A stretch of DNA of 64,000 nt from an uncultured Acetatifactor sp. (GCA_910585615.1 CAJUFO010000006.1:35221-99220), one strand, 5' to 3'; shown: positions 17,334 through 26,002, numbered from the stretch's first letter. Made by a program: numbers and translations. Notes: a model not told the origin generated them from the sequence alone.

Positions 17334-18533
17334 TCATCGAGAGAACCACTCCTTCATCACGCCCAGCACCTGTACCAGTTCTTCCTCTGTAATCACATAA
17401 GGTACCATAGCGTACAGATAGTTCAGGAAAGGCCGGCTGAACACGCCCCTCTCATAGGCAAACTGCTGGTAGCCCTTCAGGGCTGCCCCATCCTTCACCT
17501 CCACGCAGACACAGCCACCCATGATGCGTACCTCCCGAATCTGCTCATGGGCCAGGCCCCTCATCTCCCGCCTGGTGATCTCCTCGATGCGGCGAATCCT
17601 GGCGAGATAATCCCCCTCCTCGAACAGCTCGATGGATTTCAGCGCCACGCTGCAGGCCAGGGCATTGCCCATGAAGGTAGGCCCGTGCATCAGAGCCTTT
17701 CCCGAATCGTCCCCGTAAAACCCTTCGTACACCTTGCGGTTGGCCACGGTCACCGCATGCCCTATATAGCCGCCGGTCAGGGCCTTTCCCAGCACCAGGA
17801 TGTCCGGCAGCACCAGATCTGCCACGAAGCGGTTCCCCGTCCGCCCGAAGCCCGTGGCCACCTCGTCAAAGACCAGCAGGACGCCGTATTCGTCGCAAAG
17901 CTCCCTGGCCCGCCGCAGGAAGGAGATGTCGTACATCCGCATGCCCCCGGCCCCCTGGAGCAGCGGCTCCACGATGAAGCAGTTCAGCTCCCCATGGAAG
18001 CGGGCGAAAGCCTCCTCCAACGCGTCTATCTGCGTGGGGATATGGATCACATCCTTTTTCTCCCCATAGGCCTCCAGGATGAAATGATAGTCCTCATCGT
18101 CCCCCACCTCCATGGCCTTGAAGGTGTCCCCATGGTAAGCGTGGGACAGGGACAGGACTTTTGTCCGCCTCCAATCTCCCCGGTTCACATAATACTGCAG
18201 GGCCATCTTCAGGGCCACCTCCACCGCCACGCTGCCGGAGTCCGAGAAGAAGCAATAGTCCAGATCCCCCGGCAGCCATTCCTCCAGCTTCTCCGCCAGC
18301 CTCCGCACCGGCTGGTGGGTGAGCCCGCCCAGCATCACATGCGAGAAGCAGTCCGCCTGAGCCTTGATGGCCTCTGTCAGCGCAGGATGCTTATAGCCGT
18401 GGATCACGCTCCACCAGGAGGATACCGAGTCAATCAGTTTCCGATCCTTCGTGTATAGATATACGCCTTTTGCGTCTATGATTTCATAGGGCGCTTTCAT
18501 GGTCTTCATCTGTTGATATGGATACCAAATCAT
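17334..18533 (-). CDS. bioA: Adenosylmethionine-8-amino-7-oxononanoate aminotransferase
   Basis: About 399 residues. A class III PLP aminotransferase that turns KAPA into DAPA using S-adenosylmethionine. Family features: WYPYQQMK near the start, SVSSWWSVIHGYKHP, FFSDSGSVAVEVALKMALQY, the cofactor Asp in LLVFDEVATGFGRTG and the PLP Lys in LVLGKALTGG. A longer open frame reaches 18626, but its first 31 codons come from the 102-bp repeat at 18561-18662; the ATG at 18533 has GGGAGGG 6 bases upstream and begins exactly where family members begin. It is the last gene of the biotin operon and is separated from bioD by the repeat. Confidence 0.95.
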   Translation of the reverse strand: MIWYPYQQMKTMKAPYEIIDAKGVYLYTKDRKLIDSVSSWWSVIHGYKHPALTEAIKAQADCFSHVMLGGLTHQPVRRLAEKLEEWLPGDLDYCFFSDSGSVAVEVALKMALQYYVNRGDWRRTKVLSLSHAYHGDTFKAMEVGDDEDYHFILEAYGEKKDVIHIPTQIDALEEAFARFHGELNCFIVEPLLQGAGGMRMYDISFLRRARELCDEYGVLLVFDEVATGFGRTGNRFVADLVLPDILVLGKALTGGYIGHAVTVANRKVYEGFYGDDSGKALMHGPTFMGNALACSVALKSIELFEEGDYLARIRRIEEITRREMRGLAHEQIREVRIMGGCVCVEVKDGAALKGYQQFAYERGVFSRPFLNYLYAMVPYVITEEELVQVLGVMKEWFSR

Positions 18534-18560
18534 TGGGTTTCCCTCCCTCTTTCCGTTTCT

Positions 18561-18662
18561 TATACTGCTTAACGATTTCACTTGCCGTGAAATCAGACTG
18601 CATAACGCTGACTGGTTCAATCGCATGATTACATTAGGCAGTATTCAGCGTTATGCAGTATA
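18561..18662. repeat. 102-bp MITE-like repeat, copy 1
   Basis: Ends TATACTGCTTAACG and CGTTATGCAGTATA are inverted repeats (13 of 14). Inside are a short hairpin GATTTCAC-TTGCC-GTGAAATC and a longer one whose arms (ACTGCATAACGCTGA and TCAGCGTTATGCAGT) pair over 15 bp. Further copies are at 26992-27093, 58842-58943 and a half copy at 54558-54615. No coding capacity. It lies between bioD and bioA inside the operon. Confidence 0.85.
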
Positions 18663-18728
18663 AAATACTTTGAAGGAAGCTTTTCGTCTGTCACGCTGCA
18701 AACCGCGGGGAATGTACTTTCCTGTGAT

Positions 18729-19436
18729 TCATTCCTCATACAGAACTGCCAATGCCTCCCCGTCCATGCCAAGCTCCTTCGCTCCCTCCTCCACACAGGC
18801 CAGTACCTTCAGCCCTGTCCTGTGCTCGCACATCCGCACATTGTCCTCCTCCATCCTGTCTCCGGGGTGGAAGCGGTTGAAGAGGATACCCTTTAAAGGG
18901 ATTCCCCGGGAACGCATGTATTCCGTAGTCAATACCACATTGTTGATGGTGCCAAGCCCCGCATCGGCCACAAGCACACAGGACAGATCCAGCCTGGCAA
19001 TCACGTCCTCCAGCCAAATCTCCCTCTCATCGAAGCAGACCGGACAGAGGATGCCGCCGCTGCCCTCCATGGTCACAAAGTCATGCTCCCTGCACACTTC
19101 CCGGAAGCCCTTCTCCACCATGTCCAGCCTCACCGGATTCCCCTCCAGCCGGGAGGCCAGATGGGGTGATACAGCATGCTCATAGATATAGGGGCACATT
19201 TGTTCCAGGGGCTGCGCGATGCCGGATATCTCCTTCACATGGACGGCATCGCCCGGAATGAGAGTTCCGTCGCTCCTGCGCAGGTTGCCACTCATGGCCG
19301 CCTTGTAATAGCCCGCAAGCCTGCCGCTCTCCCTGAGCTTCTTCACCATCAGAGCCGCCACATAGGTCTTGCCCACATCCGTACCTGTTCCCACGACAAA
19401 GATTTTCTTAGTCCTTTTCTTTCCGTCACACATCAT
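18729..19436 (-). CDS. bioD: Dethiobiotin synthase
   Basis: 235 residues. ATP-dependent carboxylation and ring closure of DAPA to dethiobiotin. The P-loop GTGTDVGKTYVAALMVKKL is at the N-terminus; VTMEGSGGILCPV and VADAGLGTINNVVLTTEYMR are the family blocks. The start overlaps the end of bioB by 11 bases, with its ribosome site (GAGGTGAGG) inside bioB, so the two are translationally coupled. Confidence 0.95.
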   Translation of the reverse strand: MMCDGKKRTKKIFVVGTGTDVGKTYVAALMVKKLRESGRLAGYYKAAMSGNLRRSDGTLIPGDAVHVKEISGIAQPLEQMCPYIYEHAVSPHLASRLEGNPVRLDMVEKGFREVCREHDFVTMEGSGGILCPVCFDEREIWLEDVIARLDLSCVLVADAGLGTINNVVLTTEYMRSRGIPLKGILFNRFHPGDRMEEDNVRMCEHRTGLKVLACVEEGAKELGMDGEALAVLYEE

Positions 19437-20400
19437 ACAGCCTCACCTCAAATCCCAGATTCCGCACCAGCTCCATATCCGTCTCCACCGTAATGCCCGC
19501 GGTAGTCAGCATATCCCCGGAAATGGCCGCATTTGCGCCGCTCTTAAAGCATAGCTCCCCCTTGTCCCCCAAAAGCCCTCTCCCCCCTGCCAGCCGGATG
19601 GAGGCATCCGGAATCAGGAACCGGAAGATGGCCACGCAGCGCCTGGCCTCCTCATTGGTCAGGGGTTTACGGTTCTCCAGCGGCGTGCCGGGGATGGGGT
19701 TCAGGAGGTTCACAGGGACGGATTTCACGCCCAGCTCCCTTGCGGTGAGCACCATGTCGATGCGGTCCTCCATGGTCTCCCCCAGCCCCAGGATTCCCCC
19801 GGAGCAGACCGACAGCCCGGCCCTTTTGGCGGCCTTCAGGGTATTGATTTTGTCCTCATAGGTATGGGTGGTGCATATCTGCGGGAAGAACCTGGCAGAG
19901 GACTCCAGGTTGCAGTGTACCCGGGAGGCCCCGGCCTCCTTGATTTTCTTAAATTGCTCCTCCTTCAGCAGACCAAAGGACACGCAGACCTGGATGCCCG
20001 TCTCCTCTCTGATGGCCCGGATGCTTTCACAGGCCTGCTCCACCTCGTAATCTGACAGCTTCCTGCCCGAGGTGACGATGGAGTAGCGCAGCACTCCTTG
20101 GGCTGCCTCCCTTCTGGCTCCCTCCAAAAGCTTTTCCGTCGGCAGGAGGCCGTAGGCTTCCGTACACTTGGCCTGATAATGGGCGCTCTGGGCACAGTAT
20201 TTGCAGTCCTCCGGGCAGCGGCCGCACTTTCCGTTGACGATGGTGCACAGGTCAAAGCCCTGGCCGCACTTTTCCCTGCGAATCTCCTCCGCGGCCTCCG
20301 ACAGCTCCTCCAGGGGAGCACTGGCCAGCAGCAGCGCCTCTTCCCGGGAAACGTCCCCGGTGGACAGCGCTTTTTCTTTCAGTTTCTTTATCATGCACAT
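19426..20400 (-). CDS. bioB: Biotin synthase
   Basis: 324 residues, radical SAM enzyme inserting sulfur into dethiobiotin. The cluster-binding motif is GRCPEDCKYCAQSAHY (three Cys in CxxxCxxC). VNLLNPIPGTPLE and IRLAGGRGLLGDKGE, with the conserved Arg of the second cluster, are also present. AAAGGAG lies 9 bases before the ATG. About 170 bases separate it from bioF, with no clear hairpin. Confidence 0.96.
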   Translation of the reverse strand: MCMIKKLKEKALSTGDVSREEALLLASAPLEELSEAAEEIRREKCGQGFDLCTIVNGKCGRCPEDCKYCAQSAHYQAKCTEAYGLLPTEKLLEGARREAAQGVLRYSIVTSGRKLSDYEVEQACESIRAIREETGIQVCVSFGLLKEEQFKKIKEAGASRVHCNLESSARFFPQICTTHTYEDKINTLKAAKRAGLSVCSGGILGLGETMEDRIDMVLTARELGVKSVPVNLLNPIPGTPLENRKPLTNEEARRCVAIFRFLIPDASIRLAGGRGLLGDKGELCFKSGANAAISGDMLTTAGITVETDMELVRNLGFEVRLYDV

Positions 20401-20569
20401 GTCAATTCGCTCCTTTCGGAATCCGATTGTTCCGGTTGTTTCATACTTGCGGCAACGCCCCGGCGATACCGCCCTTCCTGTCCGGGATCACGCCCTGCTC
20501 TTCGCGCAGGTAATCCGCCGTCTTCCCTCGGCCGCCTGGCGCTGTCAGACGGATTCCACCTCAGCCGGG

Positions 20570-21739
20570 TCACATCCGGCCCGCCCAGGCAATCGCCTCT
20601 GCTATGGCCGCTGCCGCCTCCGCCAGCTCCTCCTTCGTATGGGTGGCCATCAGGGCGGCCCGCAGCAAGGCCTCGCCCTTCTTCACGGTGGGATAGCGGA
20701 TGGCCGGGAGGAAGAATCCCTGCTCCATCAGCATTTCGGAGACCTTTACAGCCTTTTCCTCCGCTCCGATCCGAATGGGTATGATGGCGGTCTCGGACCA
20801 TGCCTCTATGCCGCGCTCCCGCAGCTGCCCGCAGAACCATCGGACGTTCTCCTGGAGCCTGCCCACCCGCCAGGGCTCCTCTTCTATGAGCTCCAGGGCC
20901 CGCTTTGCCGCCGCCACGGTCACAGGAGGGAGGGCGGTGGAGAAGATATAGCTCCTGGCCCTGTTCTTCAGGTATTCCGCCAAAACGCGGGAGCCGCAGA
21001 CATATCCGCCCTCCGCGCCTATGGCCTTGCTCAAAGTGCCCATGAGGATGTCCGTCCGCCCTTCCATATGGAAATGCTCCTCACAGCCCCGGCCCGTAGC
21101 TCCCACCACCCCAGTGGCATGGGCCTCGTCTATCATGGACAGCAGGCCGTAAGCGTCTGCCAGCTCCACCAGCCCGGGCAAGTCCACGATGTCCCCGTCC
21201 ATGCTGAAGACGCCATCACTGACGATCATCCCCTGCCGCCCCGGCCGCTCCTTTATCTTCCGCTCCAGATCCGCCATATCGTTGTGGCGGTAAATCACGG
21301 TCTCTGCCCTGGACTGCCTGCAGCCGTCGATGATGCTGGCATGGTTCAGCGCATCGCTGTAAATCACATCGCCTTCCCTGCACAGACAGGGAATCACGCC
21401 GCTGTTAGCCGCAAATCCCGTATTGAACACCACTGCCGCCTCACGGCTCTTGAACCGGGCCAGGGCCTCCTCCAGCCGGGTATGACAGACGGTGGTTCCG
21501 GTGGTGAGCCGGGAGCCGCCGGAGCCTGTGCCGTATTCTGCCAGAATCCGTGCCGCATATGCCTTGATTCGCTCCTCATTGCATAAATCCAGGTAGGAAT
21601 TGGAGGCCAGCATCAGCATGTCTCTGCCCCGGTACCTGACATGGGAGCTTTGGGGGCTCTCGATGACCTTGACCTCCCGGTACAGGTGCCGTTTCCGGAG
21701 GGTATCCAGTTCCTCTTCCATCCGCATCCACTTATCCAC
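20570..21739 (-). CDS. bioF: 8-amino-7-oxononanoate synthase (BioF/KBL family)
   Basis: 389 residues, PLP alpha-oxoamine synthase joining pimeloyl-CoA and alanine. Recognised by NSYLDLCNEERI, YGTGSGGSRLTTGTTVCHTR, the Asp/His block MIDEAHATGVVG and the PLP Lys in MGTLSKAIGAEGG. Sequence alone does not fully exclude 2-amino-3-ketobutyrate-CoA ligase, but its place between bioW and bioB settles the role. The first start is a GTG; an ATG four codons later is an alternative. Confidence 0.92.
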   Translation of the reverse strand: MDKWMRMEEELDTLRKRHLYREVKVIESPQSSHVRYRGRDMLMLASNSYLDLCNEERIKAYAARILAEYGTGSGGSRLTTGTTVCHTRLEEALARFKSREAAVVFNTGFAANSGVIPCLCREGDVIYSDALNHASIIDGCRQSRAETVIYRHNDMADLERKIKERPGRQGMIVSDGVFSMDGDIVDLPGLVELADAYGLLSMIDEAHATGVVGATGRGCEEHFHMEGRTDILMGTLSKAIGAEGGYVCGSRVLAEYLKNRARSYIFSTALPPVTVAAAKRALELIEEEPWRVGRLQENVRWFCGQLRERGIEAWSETAIIPIRIGAEEKAVKVSEMLMEQGFFLPAIRYPTVKKGEALLRAALMATHTKEELAEAAAAIAEAIAWAGRM

Positions 21740-21765
21740 AATCTTTATCGCCTTTCTTCCTCATC

Positions 21766-22497
21766 TCATTCCGGCATATGTACCAGCACCTTCTGCTGCT
21801 GGAGGTAGCGGATGCAGTCCTCCCGCTCCTCTTCCCCTCCCCGGAACAGAAAGATGCGCCCGCCGTTTGGGCTGCCCGGCTCCTTCAGCCTGGTGACGCG
21901 CACATAGCCGAACTCTCTGGAGGCGATATAGCCAGTGACATAATCGGGATCGTCGGAAATGCACAGCTCTGCTACTATATTAGGGTGGCTGACCACCTTT
22001 GTGGCCAGGACCAGCGCCTCGTTGAAATGGTTCTTGCCCTCGCAGGCGGACTGCCTTGCGCTGTCTGCGGTCTCCATGTCCATGTAGGTGGCCCGGATGC
22101 CCCGCTCCCTGTCCGGCTCCAGCCGTTCCAGACTGTCCGCGTTCAGGAGCATTGCCCCCCGCATGGCAAAGCTCTGCCCCCAGAGGGCAATAATCTCTTC
22201 CCCGCGCTTCAGCCCCAGCCTGCGCAGATACTCGCGCACCACGTCCTGCCCCTCCTCGGCGTTTGAAGTCTCCACCGTAGTCACGCTCAGGGCGGGAAGG
22301 CGTAGAATCTCCTCTTCCGCCACGGCCTCAATCTTCAGGTTGATGAAATCCGGCTTCCCTTTGCTGTGCCGAAGCGCCCGGACAAGGAGCCTGGCGCAGT
22401 ATTGCTCCAGCTCCTCCTCCGGGATGATTTTCTCCGCTCCGGATATGTGGCCCTCTTCCTTGTTCGATGCCCTCATTTTGATACTGTATCGATTCAT
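21766..22497 (-). CDS. bioW: 6-carboxyhexanoate-CoA ligase (pimeloyl-CoA synthetase)
   Basis: 243 residues. Activates free pimelate to pimeloyl-CoA with ATP, feeding BioF. Family blocks: YSIKMRASN at the N-terminus, HISGAEKII, ALRHSKGKPDFINLKIEAV, and SRQ-like ADSARQSACEGKNHFNEALV. AGGGAA precedes the ATG. Its presence, and the absence of bioC/bioH/bioI here, mean this strain makes biotin from pimelate, either taken up or made elsewhere. Confidence 0.93.
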   Translation of the reverse strand: MNRYSIKMRASNKEEGHISGAEKIIPEEELEQYCARLLVRALRHSKGKPDFINLKIEAVAEEEILRLPALSVTTVETSNAEEGQDVVREYLRRLGLKRGEEIIALWGQSFAMRGAMLLNADSLERLEPDRERGIRATYMDMETADSARQSACEGKNHFNEALVLATKVVSHPNIVAELCISDDPDYVTGYIASREFGYVRVTRLKEPGSPNGGRIFLFRGGEEEREDCIRYLQQQKVLVHMPE

Positions 22498-22565
22498 ATT
22501 GTTCCCTCTGTGCTTCCTGGATTCGTGCCATTCCTGTTTCTTATAAGGTAGAATCCGGAAAGGCT

Positions 22566-22599
22566 GCTAAAGCCCTTCCTTGTACAGGCGGGCTTTAGC
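22566..22599 (-). other. Hairpin between the operon's membrane gene and bioW
   Basis: GCTAAAGCCC (22566-22575) pairs perfectly with GGGCTTTAGC (22590-22599) across a 14-base loop that overlaps the stop codon of the first gene. The T run on the minus strand is short. It may partly terminate transcription or protect the upstream message. Confidence 0.45.
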
Positions 22600-23089
22600 C
22601 CTGCGTCAGAGCGCCGGCCTCCCTGCGGGCCAGCCGCTTCATCACCGGATACATTACGGTGGCGGCTACCGCCGTGAACACCATCCCCGGCACCGCCGCG
22701 GCTATCAGGGCCAGCGAATCCGTGCCCGATATGCCCCCCAGAACCAGCCTCCCCGCCACCGTGCCCAGAGGGCCGCTGAGGGCCAGCGTGATAGGATTTA
22801 TGCCGAACAGAGCCAGAATCCCTCCCGCCACCAGGCGGAATATCATGGCTATCGTCACGTTCACGATTGTATGGGTGCCCAGAATCAGATTGATTGCGCT
22901 GGCCAGAATGCCAATCCGGATATAGCGCCTAAAGCCGAAGCAGGCGGCGATGCAGACGGCAAAGGGCGCGGAGAGCTGGAATTCACAGCCCGGAACGATG
23001 CTGGGGAGCTTGAATGTTCCCAGCACTGCCAGCACTGTGGCCAGAAGCGCTGTGGTGGTCATCTCTATTGTCTTTTCCCTGTTTTTCAT
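22595..23089 (-). CDS. Small polytopic membrane protein of the biotin operon (ECF S-component-like)
   Basis: 164 residues with about five or six membrane helices (TTTALLATVLAVLGTFKLP, FAVCIAACFGFRRYIRIGIL, IFRLVAGGILALFGI, ALIAAAVPGMVFTAVAATVM). Size and profile match the substrate-binding subunit of an ECF transporter, but I do not see the usual BioY sequence pattern. It is the first gene behind the BirA operator, directly before bioW, so import of biotin or of pimelate is the likely job. No ECF ATPase or T subunit is nearby; these are normally shared. Function is inferred from context. GGAGGAG precedes the ATG. Confidence 0.6.
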   Translation of the reverse strand: MKNREKTIEMTTTALLATVLAVLGTFKLPSIVPGCEFQLSAPFAVCIAACFGFRRYIRIGILASAINLILGTHTIVNVTIAMIFRLVAGGILALFGINPITLALSGPLGTVAGRLVLGGISGTDSLALIAAAVPGMVFTAVAATVMYPVMKRLARREAGALTQG

Positions 23090-23139
23090 GGATACTCCTC
23101 CGGTTGACTGCAGGGTCTTCCCCGCTGTGTGCTTTCTTG

Positions 23140-23168
23140 ATTATATCCAATCAATTCCAGATTGTCAA
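23140..23168 (-). promoter_or_regulatory. Promoter of the biotin operon
   Basis: Minus strand: TTGACA (23168-23163), 17 bases, TATAAT (23145-23140), a perfect match to the main sigma-factor consensus. The -35 box lies inside the BirA operator, so bound repressor would block polymerase. Confidence 0.9.
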
Positions 23169-23193
23169 CCTATTCTTATAAAAGGTTGACAAT
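23161..23193. promoter_or_regulatory. BirA operator
   Basis: ATTGTCAACC (23161-23170) and GGTTGACAAT (23184-23193) form a perfect 10-bp inverted repeat with a 13-base AT-rich spacer, the form known for Gram-positive BirA sites. It overlaps the -35 box of the biotin promoter. Confidence 0.9.
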
Positions 23194-23237
23194 AAGAACG
23201 ATATGAAATGCTCCGCCGCTGTCATCCGCATTCCATA

Positions 23238-24596
23238 TCAAAGGTTGCAGTGCTTCCTCCACGTCCCCCTGAAATACCGCCCCACAAAGCAGCACACCCG
23301 GAAGACCCAGTCCGCCACCATGGCGGCCCACACGCCCACGGCTCCCATGCCCATCCGGACGCCGAACACGACGCTCAGCCCGATGCGGAAGGTGACCATG
23401 GAGAAGATTGCTATCGTCATGGTATATTTCACGTCATTGCAAGCCCGGAGCATGTTGGGCAGCACAAAGGAAGCGGGCCACAGCAGGATCGCCAGGCCAT
23501 CGTGGATCATCACAAGGATATAGGCCAGCTCCGTGGCCTCCGCCCCCAGGCCGTAGAGCCCCAGGATCGGATGCAGAAACAGCAGAATCAGACTGTTGGC
23601 CACCGCCGTGGAGGCATATGTGATCAGCAGCAGCTTTTTCGTATAATACCGCACCTGCGCCAGGTCCCCGGCCCCCACACACTGCCCTATCACGGTGATC
23701 ATGGCCAGGTTCATGCCCTGCCCTATGATGCAGCCCATGCTGTCCAGGCTGTTGGCCACGCCGTTGGCGGCGATCTGGGCCGTGCCGAAGCCCGCGATGA
23801 TGCTCACCACGATTACCCGGCCCAGCTGGAAAATGCCGTTCTCGATGCCGCTGGGGATCCCGATATAGAGGATTTTCCGGATGACCCGCCATTCGAACCG
23901 GAACCGCTCCCTGTTCAGATGGATGGGGCGGTCAGGATTCCGCAGGAGGACATACAGGCACAGGCCCGCCACGGCCCTGGACACCAGCGACGGCACCGCC
24001 ACACCCGCCACGCCCATCTTCAGGCCGAACACGCAGAGGGCATTGCCACCCACGTTGATGATGTTCATCAGCACGGACACCTTCAGGGTAATCTGGGAAT
24101 TCCCCATGGAGCGGAACAGCGCCGCGCAGGCATTATAGACGGCCAGGAACGGGAAGGACAGCGCGGAGATGATCAGGTAGAGAATGGCATTGCGCATCAC
24201 GTCCTGCTCTATCCTTCCGAAAAAAAGGTTCAGGATGAGCCTGTGCCCGGCTATGACCAGAAGGGAGACCACTATGGTGATCAGGGCATTGACCCAGAGG
24301 AGCTGCTTCGCGGAGCGGCAGGCTTCCTCCCGCTTGGAGGCCCCGATGAACTGGCTGGTGACCACCGCCCCGCCGGTGGCCAGGGCGGCCAGTATGCTGA
24401 TAATCAAGTTATTGAACATGTCCACTAGGGAGACCCCGGAGACCGCCGCCTCGCCCACGGAGGAGATCATCATGGTGTCCGCCATACCTACCGTGATGGC
24501 CAGGGCCTGCTCCAGGATCAGGGGAATAATCAGCTTTTTCAGATCTTTGTTGGAAAATATCATGGTATTCGTAGCTTTTTCTCCTGTTTTCTTCAT
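23238..24596 (-). CDS. MATE-family efflux transporter
   Basis: Up to 452 residues, 12 predicted membrane helices, with the family opening IFSNKDLKKLIIPLILEQ and ADTMMISSVGEAAVSGVSLV. It would export drugs or toxic compounds in exchange for Na+ or H+. The promoter at 24606-24634 would start the message about 3 bases before the ATG at 24596, making that start leaderless; the alternative ATG at 24563 would have a 35-base leader with an AGGAG 17 bases upstream. The end lies 45 bases from the BirA operator of the biotin operon, which reads on in the same direction. Confidence 0.92.
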   Translation of the reverse strand: MKKTGEKATNTMIFSNKDLKKLIIPLILEQALAITVGMADTMMISSVGEAAVSGVSLVDMFNNLIISILAALATGGAVVTSQFIGASKREEACRSAKQLLWVNALITIVVSLLVIAGHRLILNLFFGRIEQDVMRNAILYLIISALSFPFLAVYNACAALFRSMGNSQITLKVSVLMNIINVGGNALCVFGLKMGVAGVAVPSLVSRAVAGLCLYVLLRNPDRPIHLNRERFRFEWRVIRKILYIGIPSGIENGIFQLGRVIVVSIIAGFGTAQIAANGVANSLDSMGCIIGQGMNLAMITVIGQCVGAGDLAQVRYYTKKLLLITYASTAVANSLILLFLHPILGLYGLGAEATELAYILVMIHDGLAILLWPASFVLPNMLRACNDVKYTMTIAIFSMVTFRIGLSVVFGVRMGMGAVGVWAAMVADWVFRVCCFVGRYFRGTWRKHCNL

Positions 24597-24605
24597 TTGA
24601 GTTAT

Positions 24606-24634
24606 AGTATAGCAATAATTCCGGCCATATTCAA
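24606..24634 (-). promoter_or_regulatory. Promoter of the MATE gene
   Basis: Minus strand TTGAAT (24634-24629), 17 bases, TATACT (24611-24606). It lies very close to the annotated start and bears on start choice. Confidence 0.6.
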
Positions 24635-24660
24635 TGATTCTTTTATAATTGGAATGATTT

Positions 24661-24686
24661 AAGGCAGGGCTGTCATACCCTGCCTT
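24661..24686 (-). terminator. Probable terminator after cotJC
   Basis: AAGGCAGGG pairs perfectly with CCCTGCCTT across an 8-base loop, 47 bases after the cotJC stop. The T tract is weak. Confidence 0.5.
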
Positions 24687-24732
24687 CTCTGGTTCTTCGC
24701 CTATGCCTTTCTTAGCACCCAGGTCCTAGTCG

Positions 24733-25371
24733 TTAATTCTTACAGCCGCAGTCCGGCTTGTCGTCGCAGTCCTCGCATCTGTCGAAGGCGGGATTGAAGG
24801 CGTAGAAGTTCCTGCTGTCCAGCTTATCCTGCACCATGCGCAGCGCTTCGCCGAACCGCTGGAAATGCACCACCTCCCGCATGCGCAGGAACTTGATGGG
24901 CTCGCAGACGTCCGGCTCCTTGATTAGCCGCAGGATATTGTCATAGGTGGTGCGGGCCTTCTGCTCCGCCGCCAGGTCCTCCATCAAATCCGTTATGGGA
25001 TCTCCGGTCACCTGGAACTGTGCCGCGGTGAAGGGGAAGCCGGAGGCTGCCTGAGGCCAGACGCCTACGGTATGGTCAACATAATAATTCGCAAAACCGC
25101 ACTTCTCGATTTCCTCCATGGACAGATTCCTGGTCAGCTGGTGGACGATGGCCGCCACGATTTCCAGATGGGCCAGCTCCTCGGTGCCGATATCCGTCAA
25201 AAGCCCCGCCACCTCCCGGTAGGGGATGGAATATCGCTGGGACAGGTAACGCATGCTGGCTCCCATCTCGCCGTCGGGCCCGCCGTACTGGGAGATGATG
25301 GCCTGGGCCAGCATGGCGTTGGGCTCCTTGATGTTCACGGGGAATTCCAATCTCTTCTCATAGCTCCACAT
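24733..25371 (-). CDS. cotJC: Spore coat protein CotJC (manganese-catalase-like)
   Basis: 212 residues. Opens MWSYEKRLEFPVNIKEPN and carries the ferritin-like catalase helices with metal ligands in IGTEELAHLEIVAAIVHQL, LAAEQKARTTYDNIL and MREVVHFQRFGEALR. It ends in a Cys/Asp-rich tail (CEDCDDKPDCGCKN) that could bind metal. CotJC is made in the mother cell and placed in the inner spore coat; catalase activity is inferred from the conserved ligands. Stop of cotJB and start of cotJC are adjacent, so the three genes form one unit. Confidence 0.95.
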   Translation of the reverse strand: MWSYEKRLEFPVNIKEPNAMLAQAIISQYGGPDGEMGASMRYLSQRYSIPYREVAGLLTDIGTEELAHLEIVAAIVHQLTRNLSMEEIEKCGFANYYVDHTVGVWPQAASGFPFTAAQFQVTGDPITDLMEDLAAEQKARTTYDNILRLIKEPDVCEPIKFLRMREVVHFQRFGEALRMVQDKLDSRNFYAFNPAFDRCEDCDDKPDCGCKN

Positions 25372-25626
25372 TTACGCGCACTCTCCTTCCCAGGGCAGAG
25401 GGGCCCCTCCCCATCTCCACTCCTCGCTGCAATCCGTCAGTCTGAGATTCAGAGGGAAGTATTTCTGGGAGAACTCCTTCTCCATCTGATTCTTAATCCG
25501 GTTGTAATGGTTGAAGTATTCCATCGCCCTGCGGTCATGGGGATGGGTATCCAGATACAGTGCCAGCTCGATTAGCACAAAGTCCGCAATCCCGATATCT
25601 CTCAAAAGCTGCTCCCTCTCTCTCAT
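25372..25626 (-). CDS. cotJB: Spore coat protein CotJB
   Basis: About 84 residues: EREQLLRDIGIADFVLIELA, then YLDTHPHDRRAMEYFNHYN, the family core. It is needed with CotJA and CotJC in the coat; biochemical role unknown. The ATG at 25626 has AAGGAG 9 bases upstream and overlaps the cotJA stop as ATGA; an earlier ATG at 25635 lies too close to the ribosome site. Confidence 0.92.
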   Translation of the reverse strand: MREREQLLRDIGIADFVLIELALYLDTHPHDRRAMEYFNHYNRIKNQMEKEFSQKYFPLNLRLTDCSEEWRWGGAPLPWEGECA

Positions 25627-25793
25627 GATACGCATCTCCTTCCCGTGAAGGGCTTATCCAGCTCCGGGAATATGGTCCCGGCACAGTAAGCCTTCTCCAA
25701 ATCGTCATACATCCCTTGGAATTCCTGCCAGGGCACATAGGCCATGGCGACCGGAAACCTGTCGAATTTTCTGTCCTCAAAATGTTCGTGCAT
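25623..25793 (-). CDS. cotJA: Spore coat protein CotJA
   Basis: About 56 residues with the family signature FPVAMAYVPWQEFQGMYDDL and FPELDKPF. First gene of cotJABC. AAAGGA lies 7 bases before the ATG at 25793; the longer frame from 25808 is less well placed. A sporulation (sigma-E) promoter is expected just upstream; a CATAGTAT-like box at about 25833-25840 (minus strand) is a weak candidate. Confidence 0.9.
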   Translation of the reverse strand: MHEHFEDRKFDRFPVAMAYVPWQEFQGMYDDLEKAYCAGTIFPELDKPFTGRRCVS

Positions 25794-25961
25794 TTCGATT
25801 CCTTTCATTGACTAAGTTTTGCTTGCTATTATACTATGAAAAAAAGGGGAAACTGTGCAGTAATCGAGTAAGGGAAAAACTTTCCCCTACTCGCCGCACG
25901 GTCTGTGCATCGCCTTAGCGGCATATGTCAGGAGCCATAGGGCTTTGTGTACGAATCCATG

Positions 25962-26002
25962 CAAAAAAGAAGACTGGCCGCGCTTTCGCCACGCAGCCAG
26001 TC
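25962..26002 (-). terminator. Intrinsic terminator of degV
   Basis: On the minus strand GACTGGC (26002-25996) pairs with GCCAGTC (25978-25972), with further pairing inside, followed by TTCTTTTTT. It lies about 80 bases past the degV stop. Confidence 0.8.

Noticed and set aside
18534..18626. N-terminal extension of bioA (31 codons)
   Set aside because: It is encoded by the 102-bp repeat; the same residues appear before ackA, and the internal ATG at 18533 has the ribosome site and the family start.
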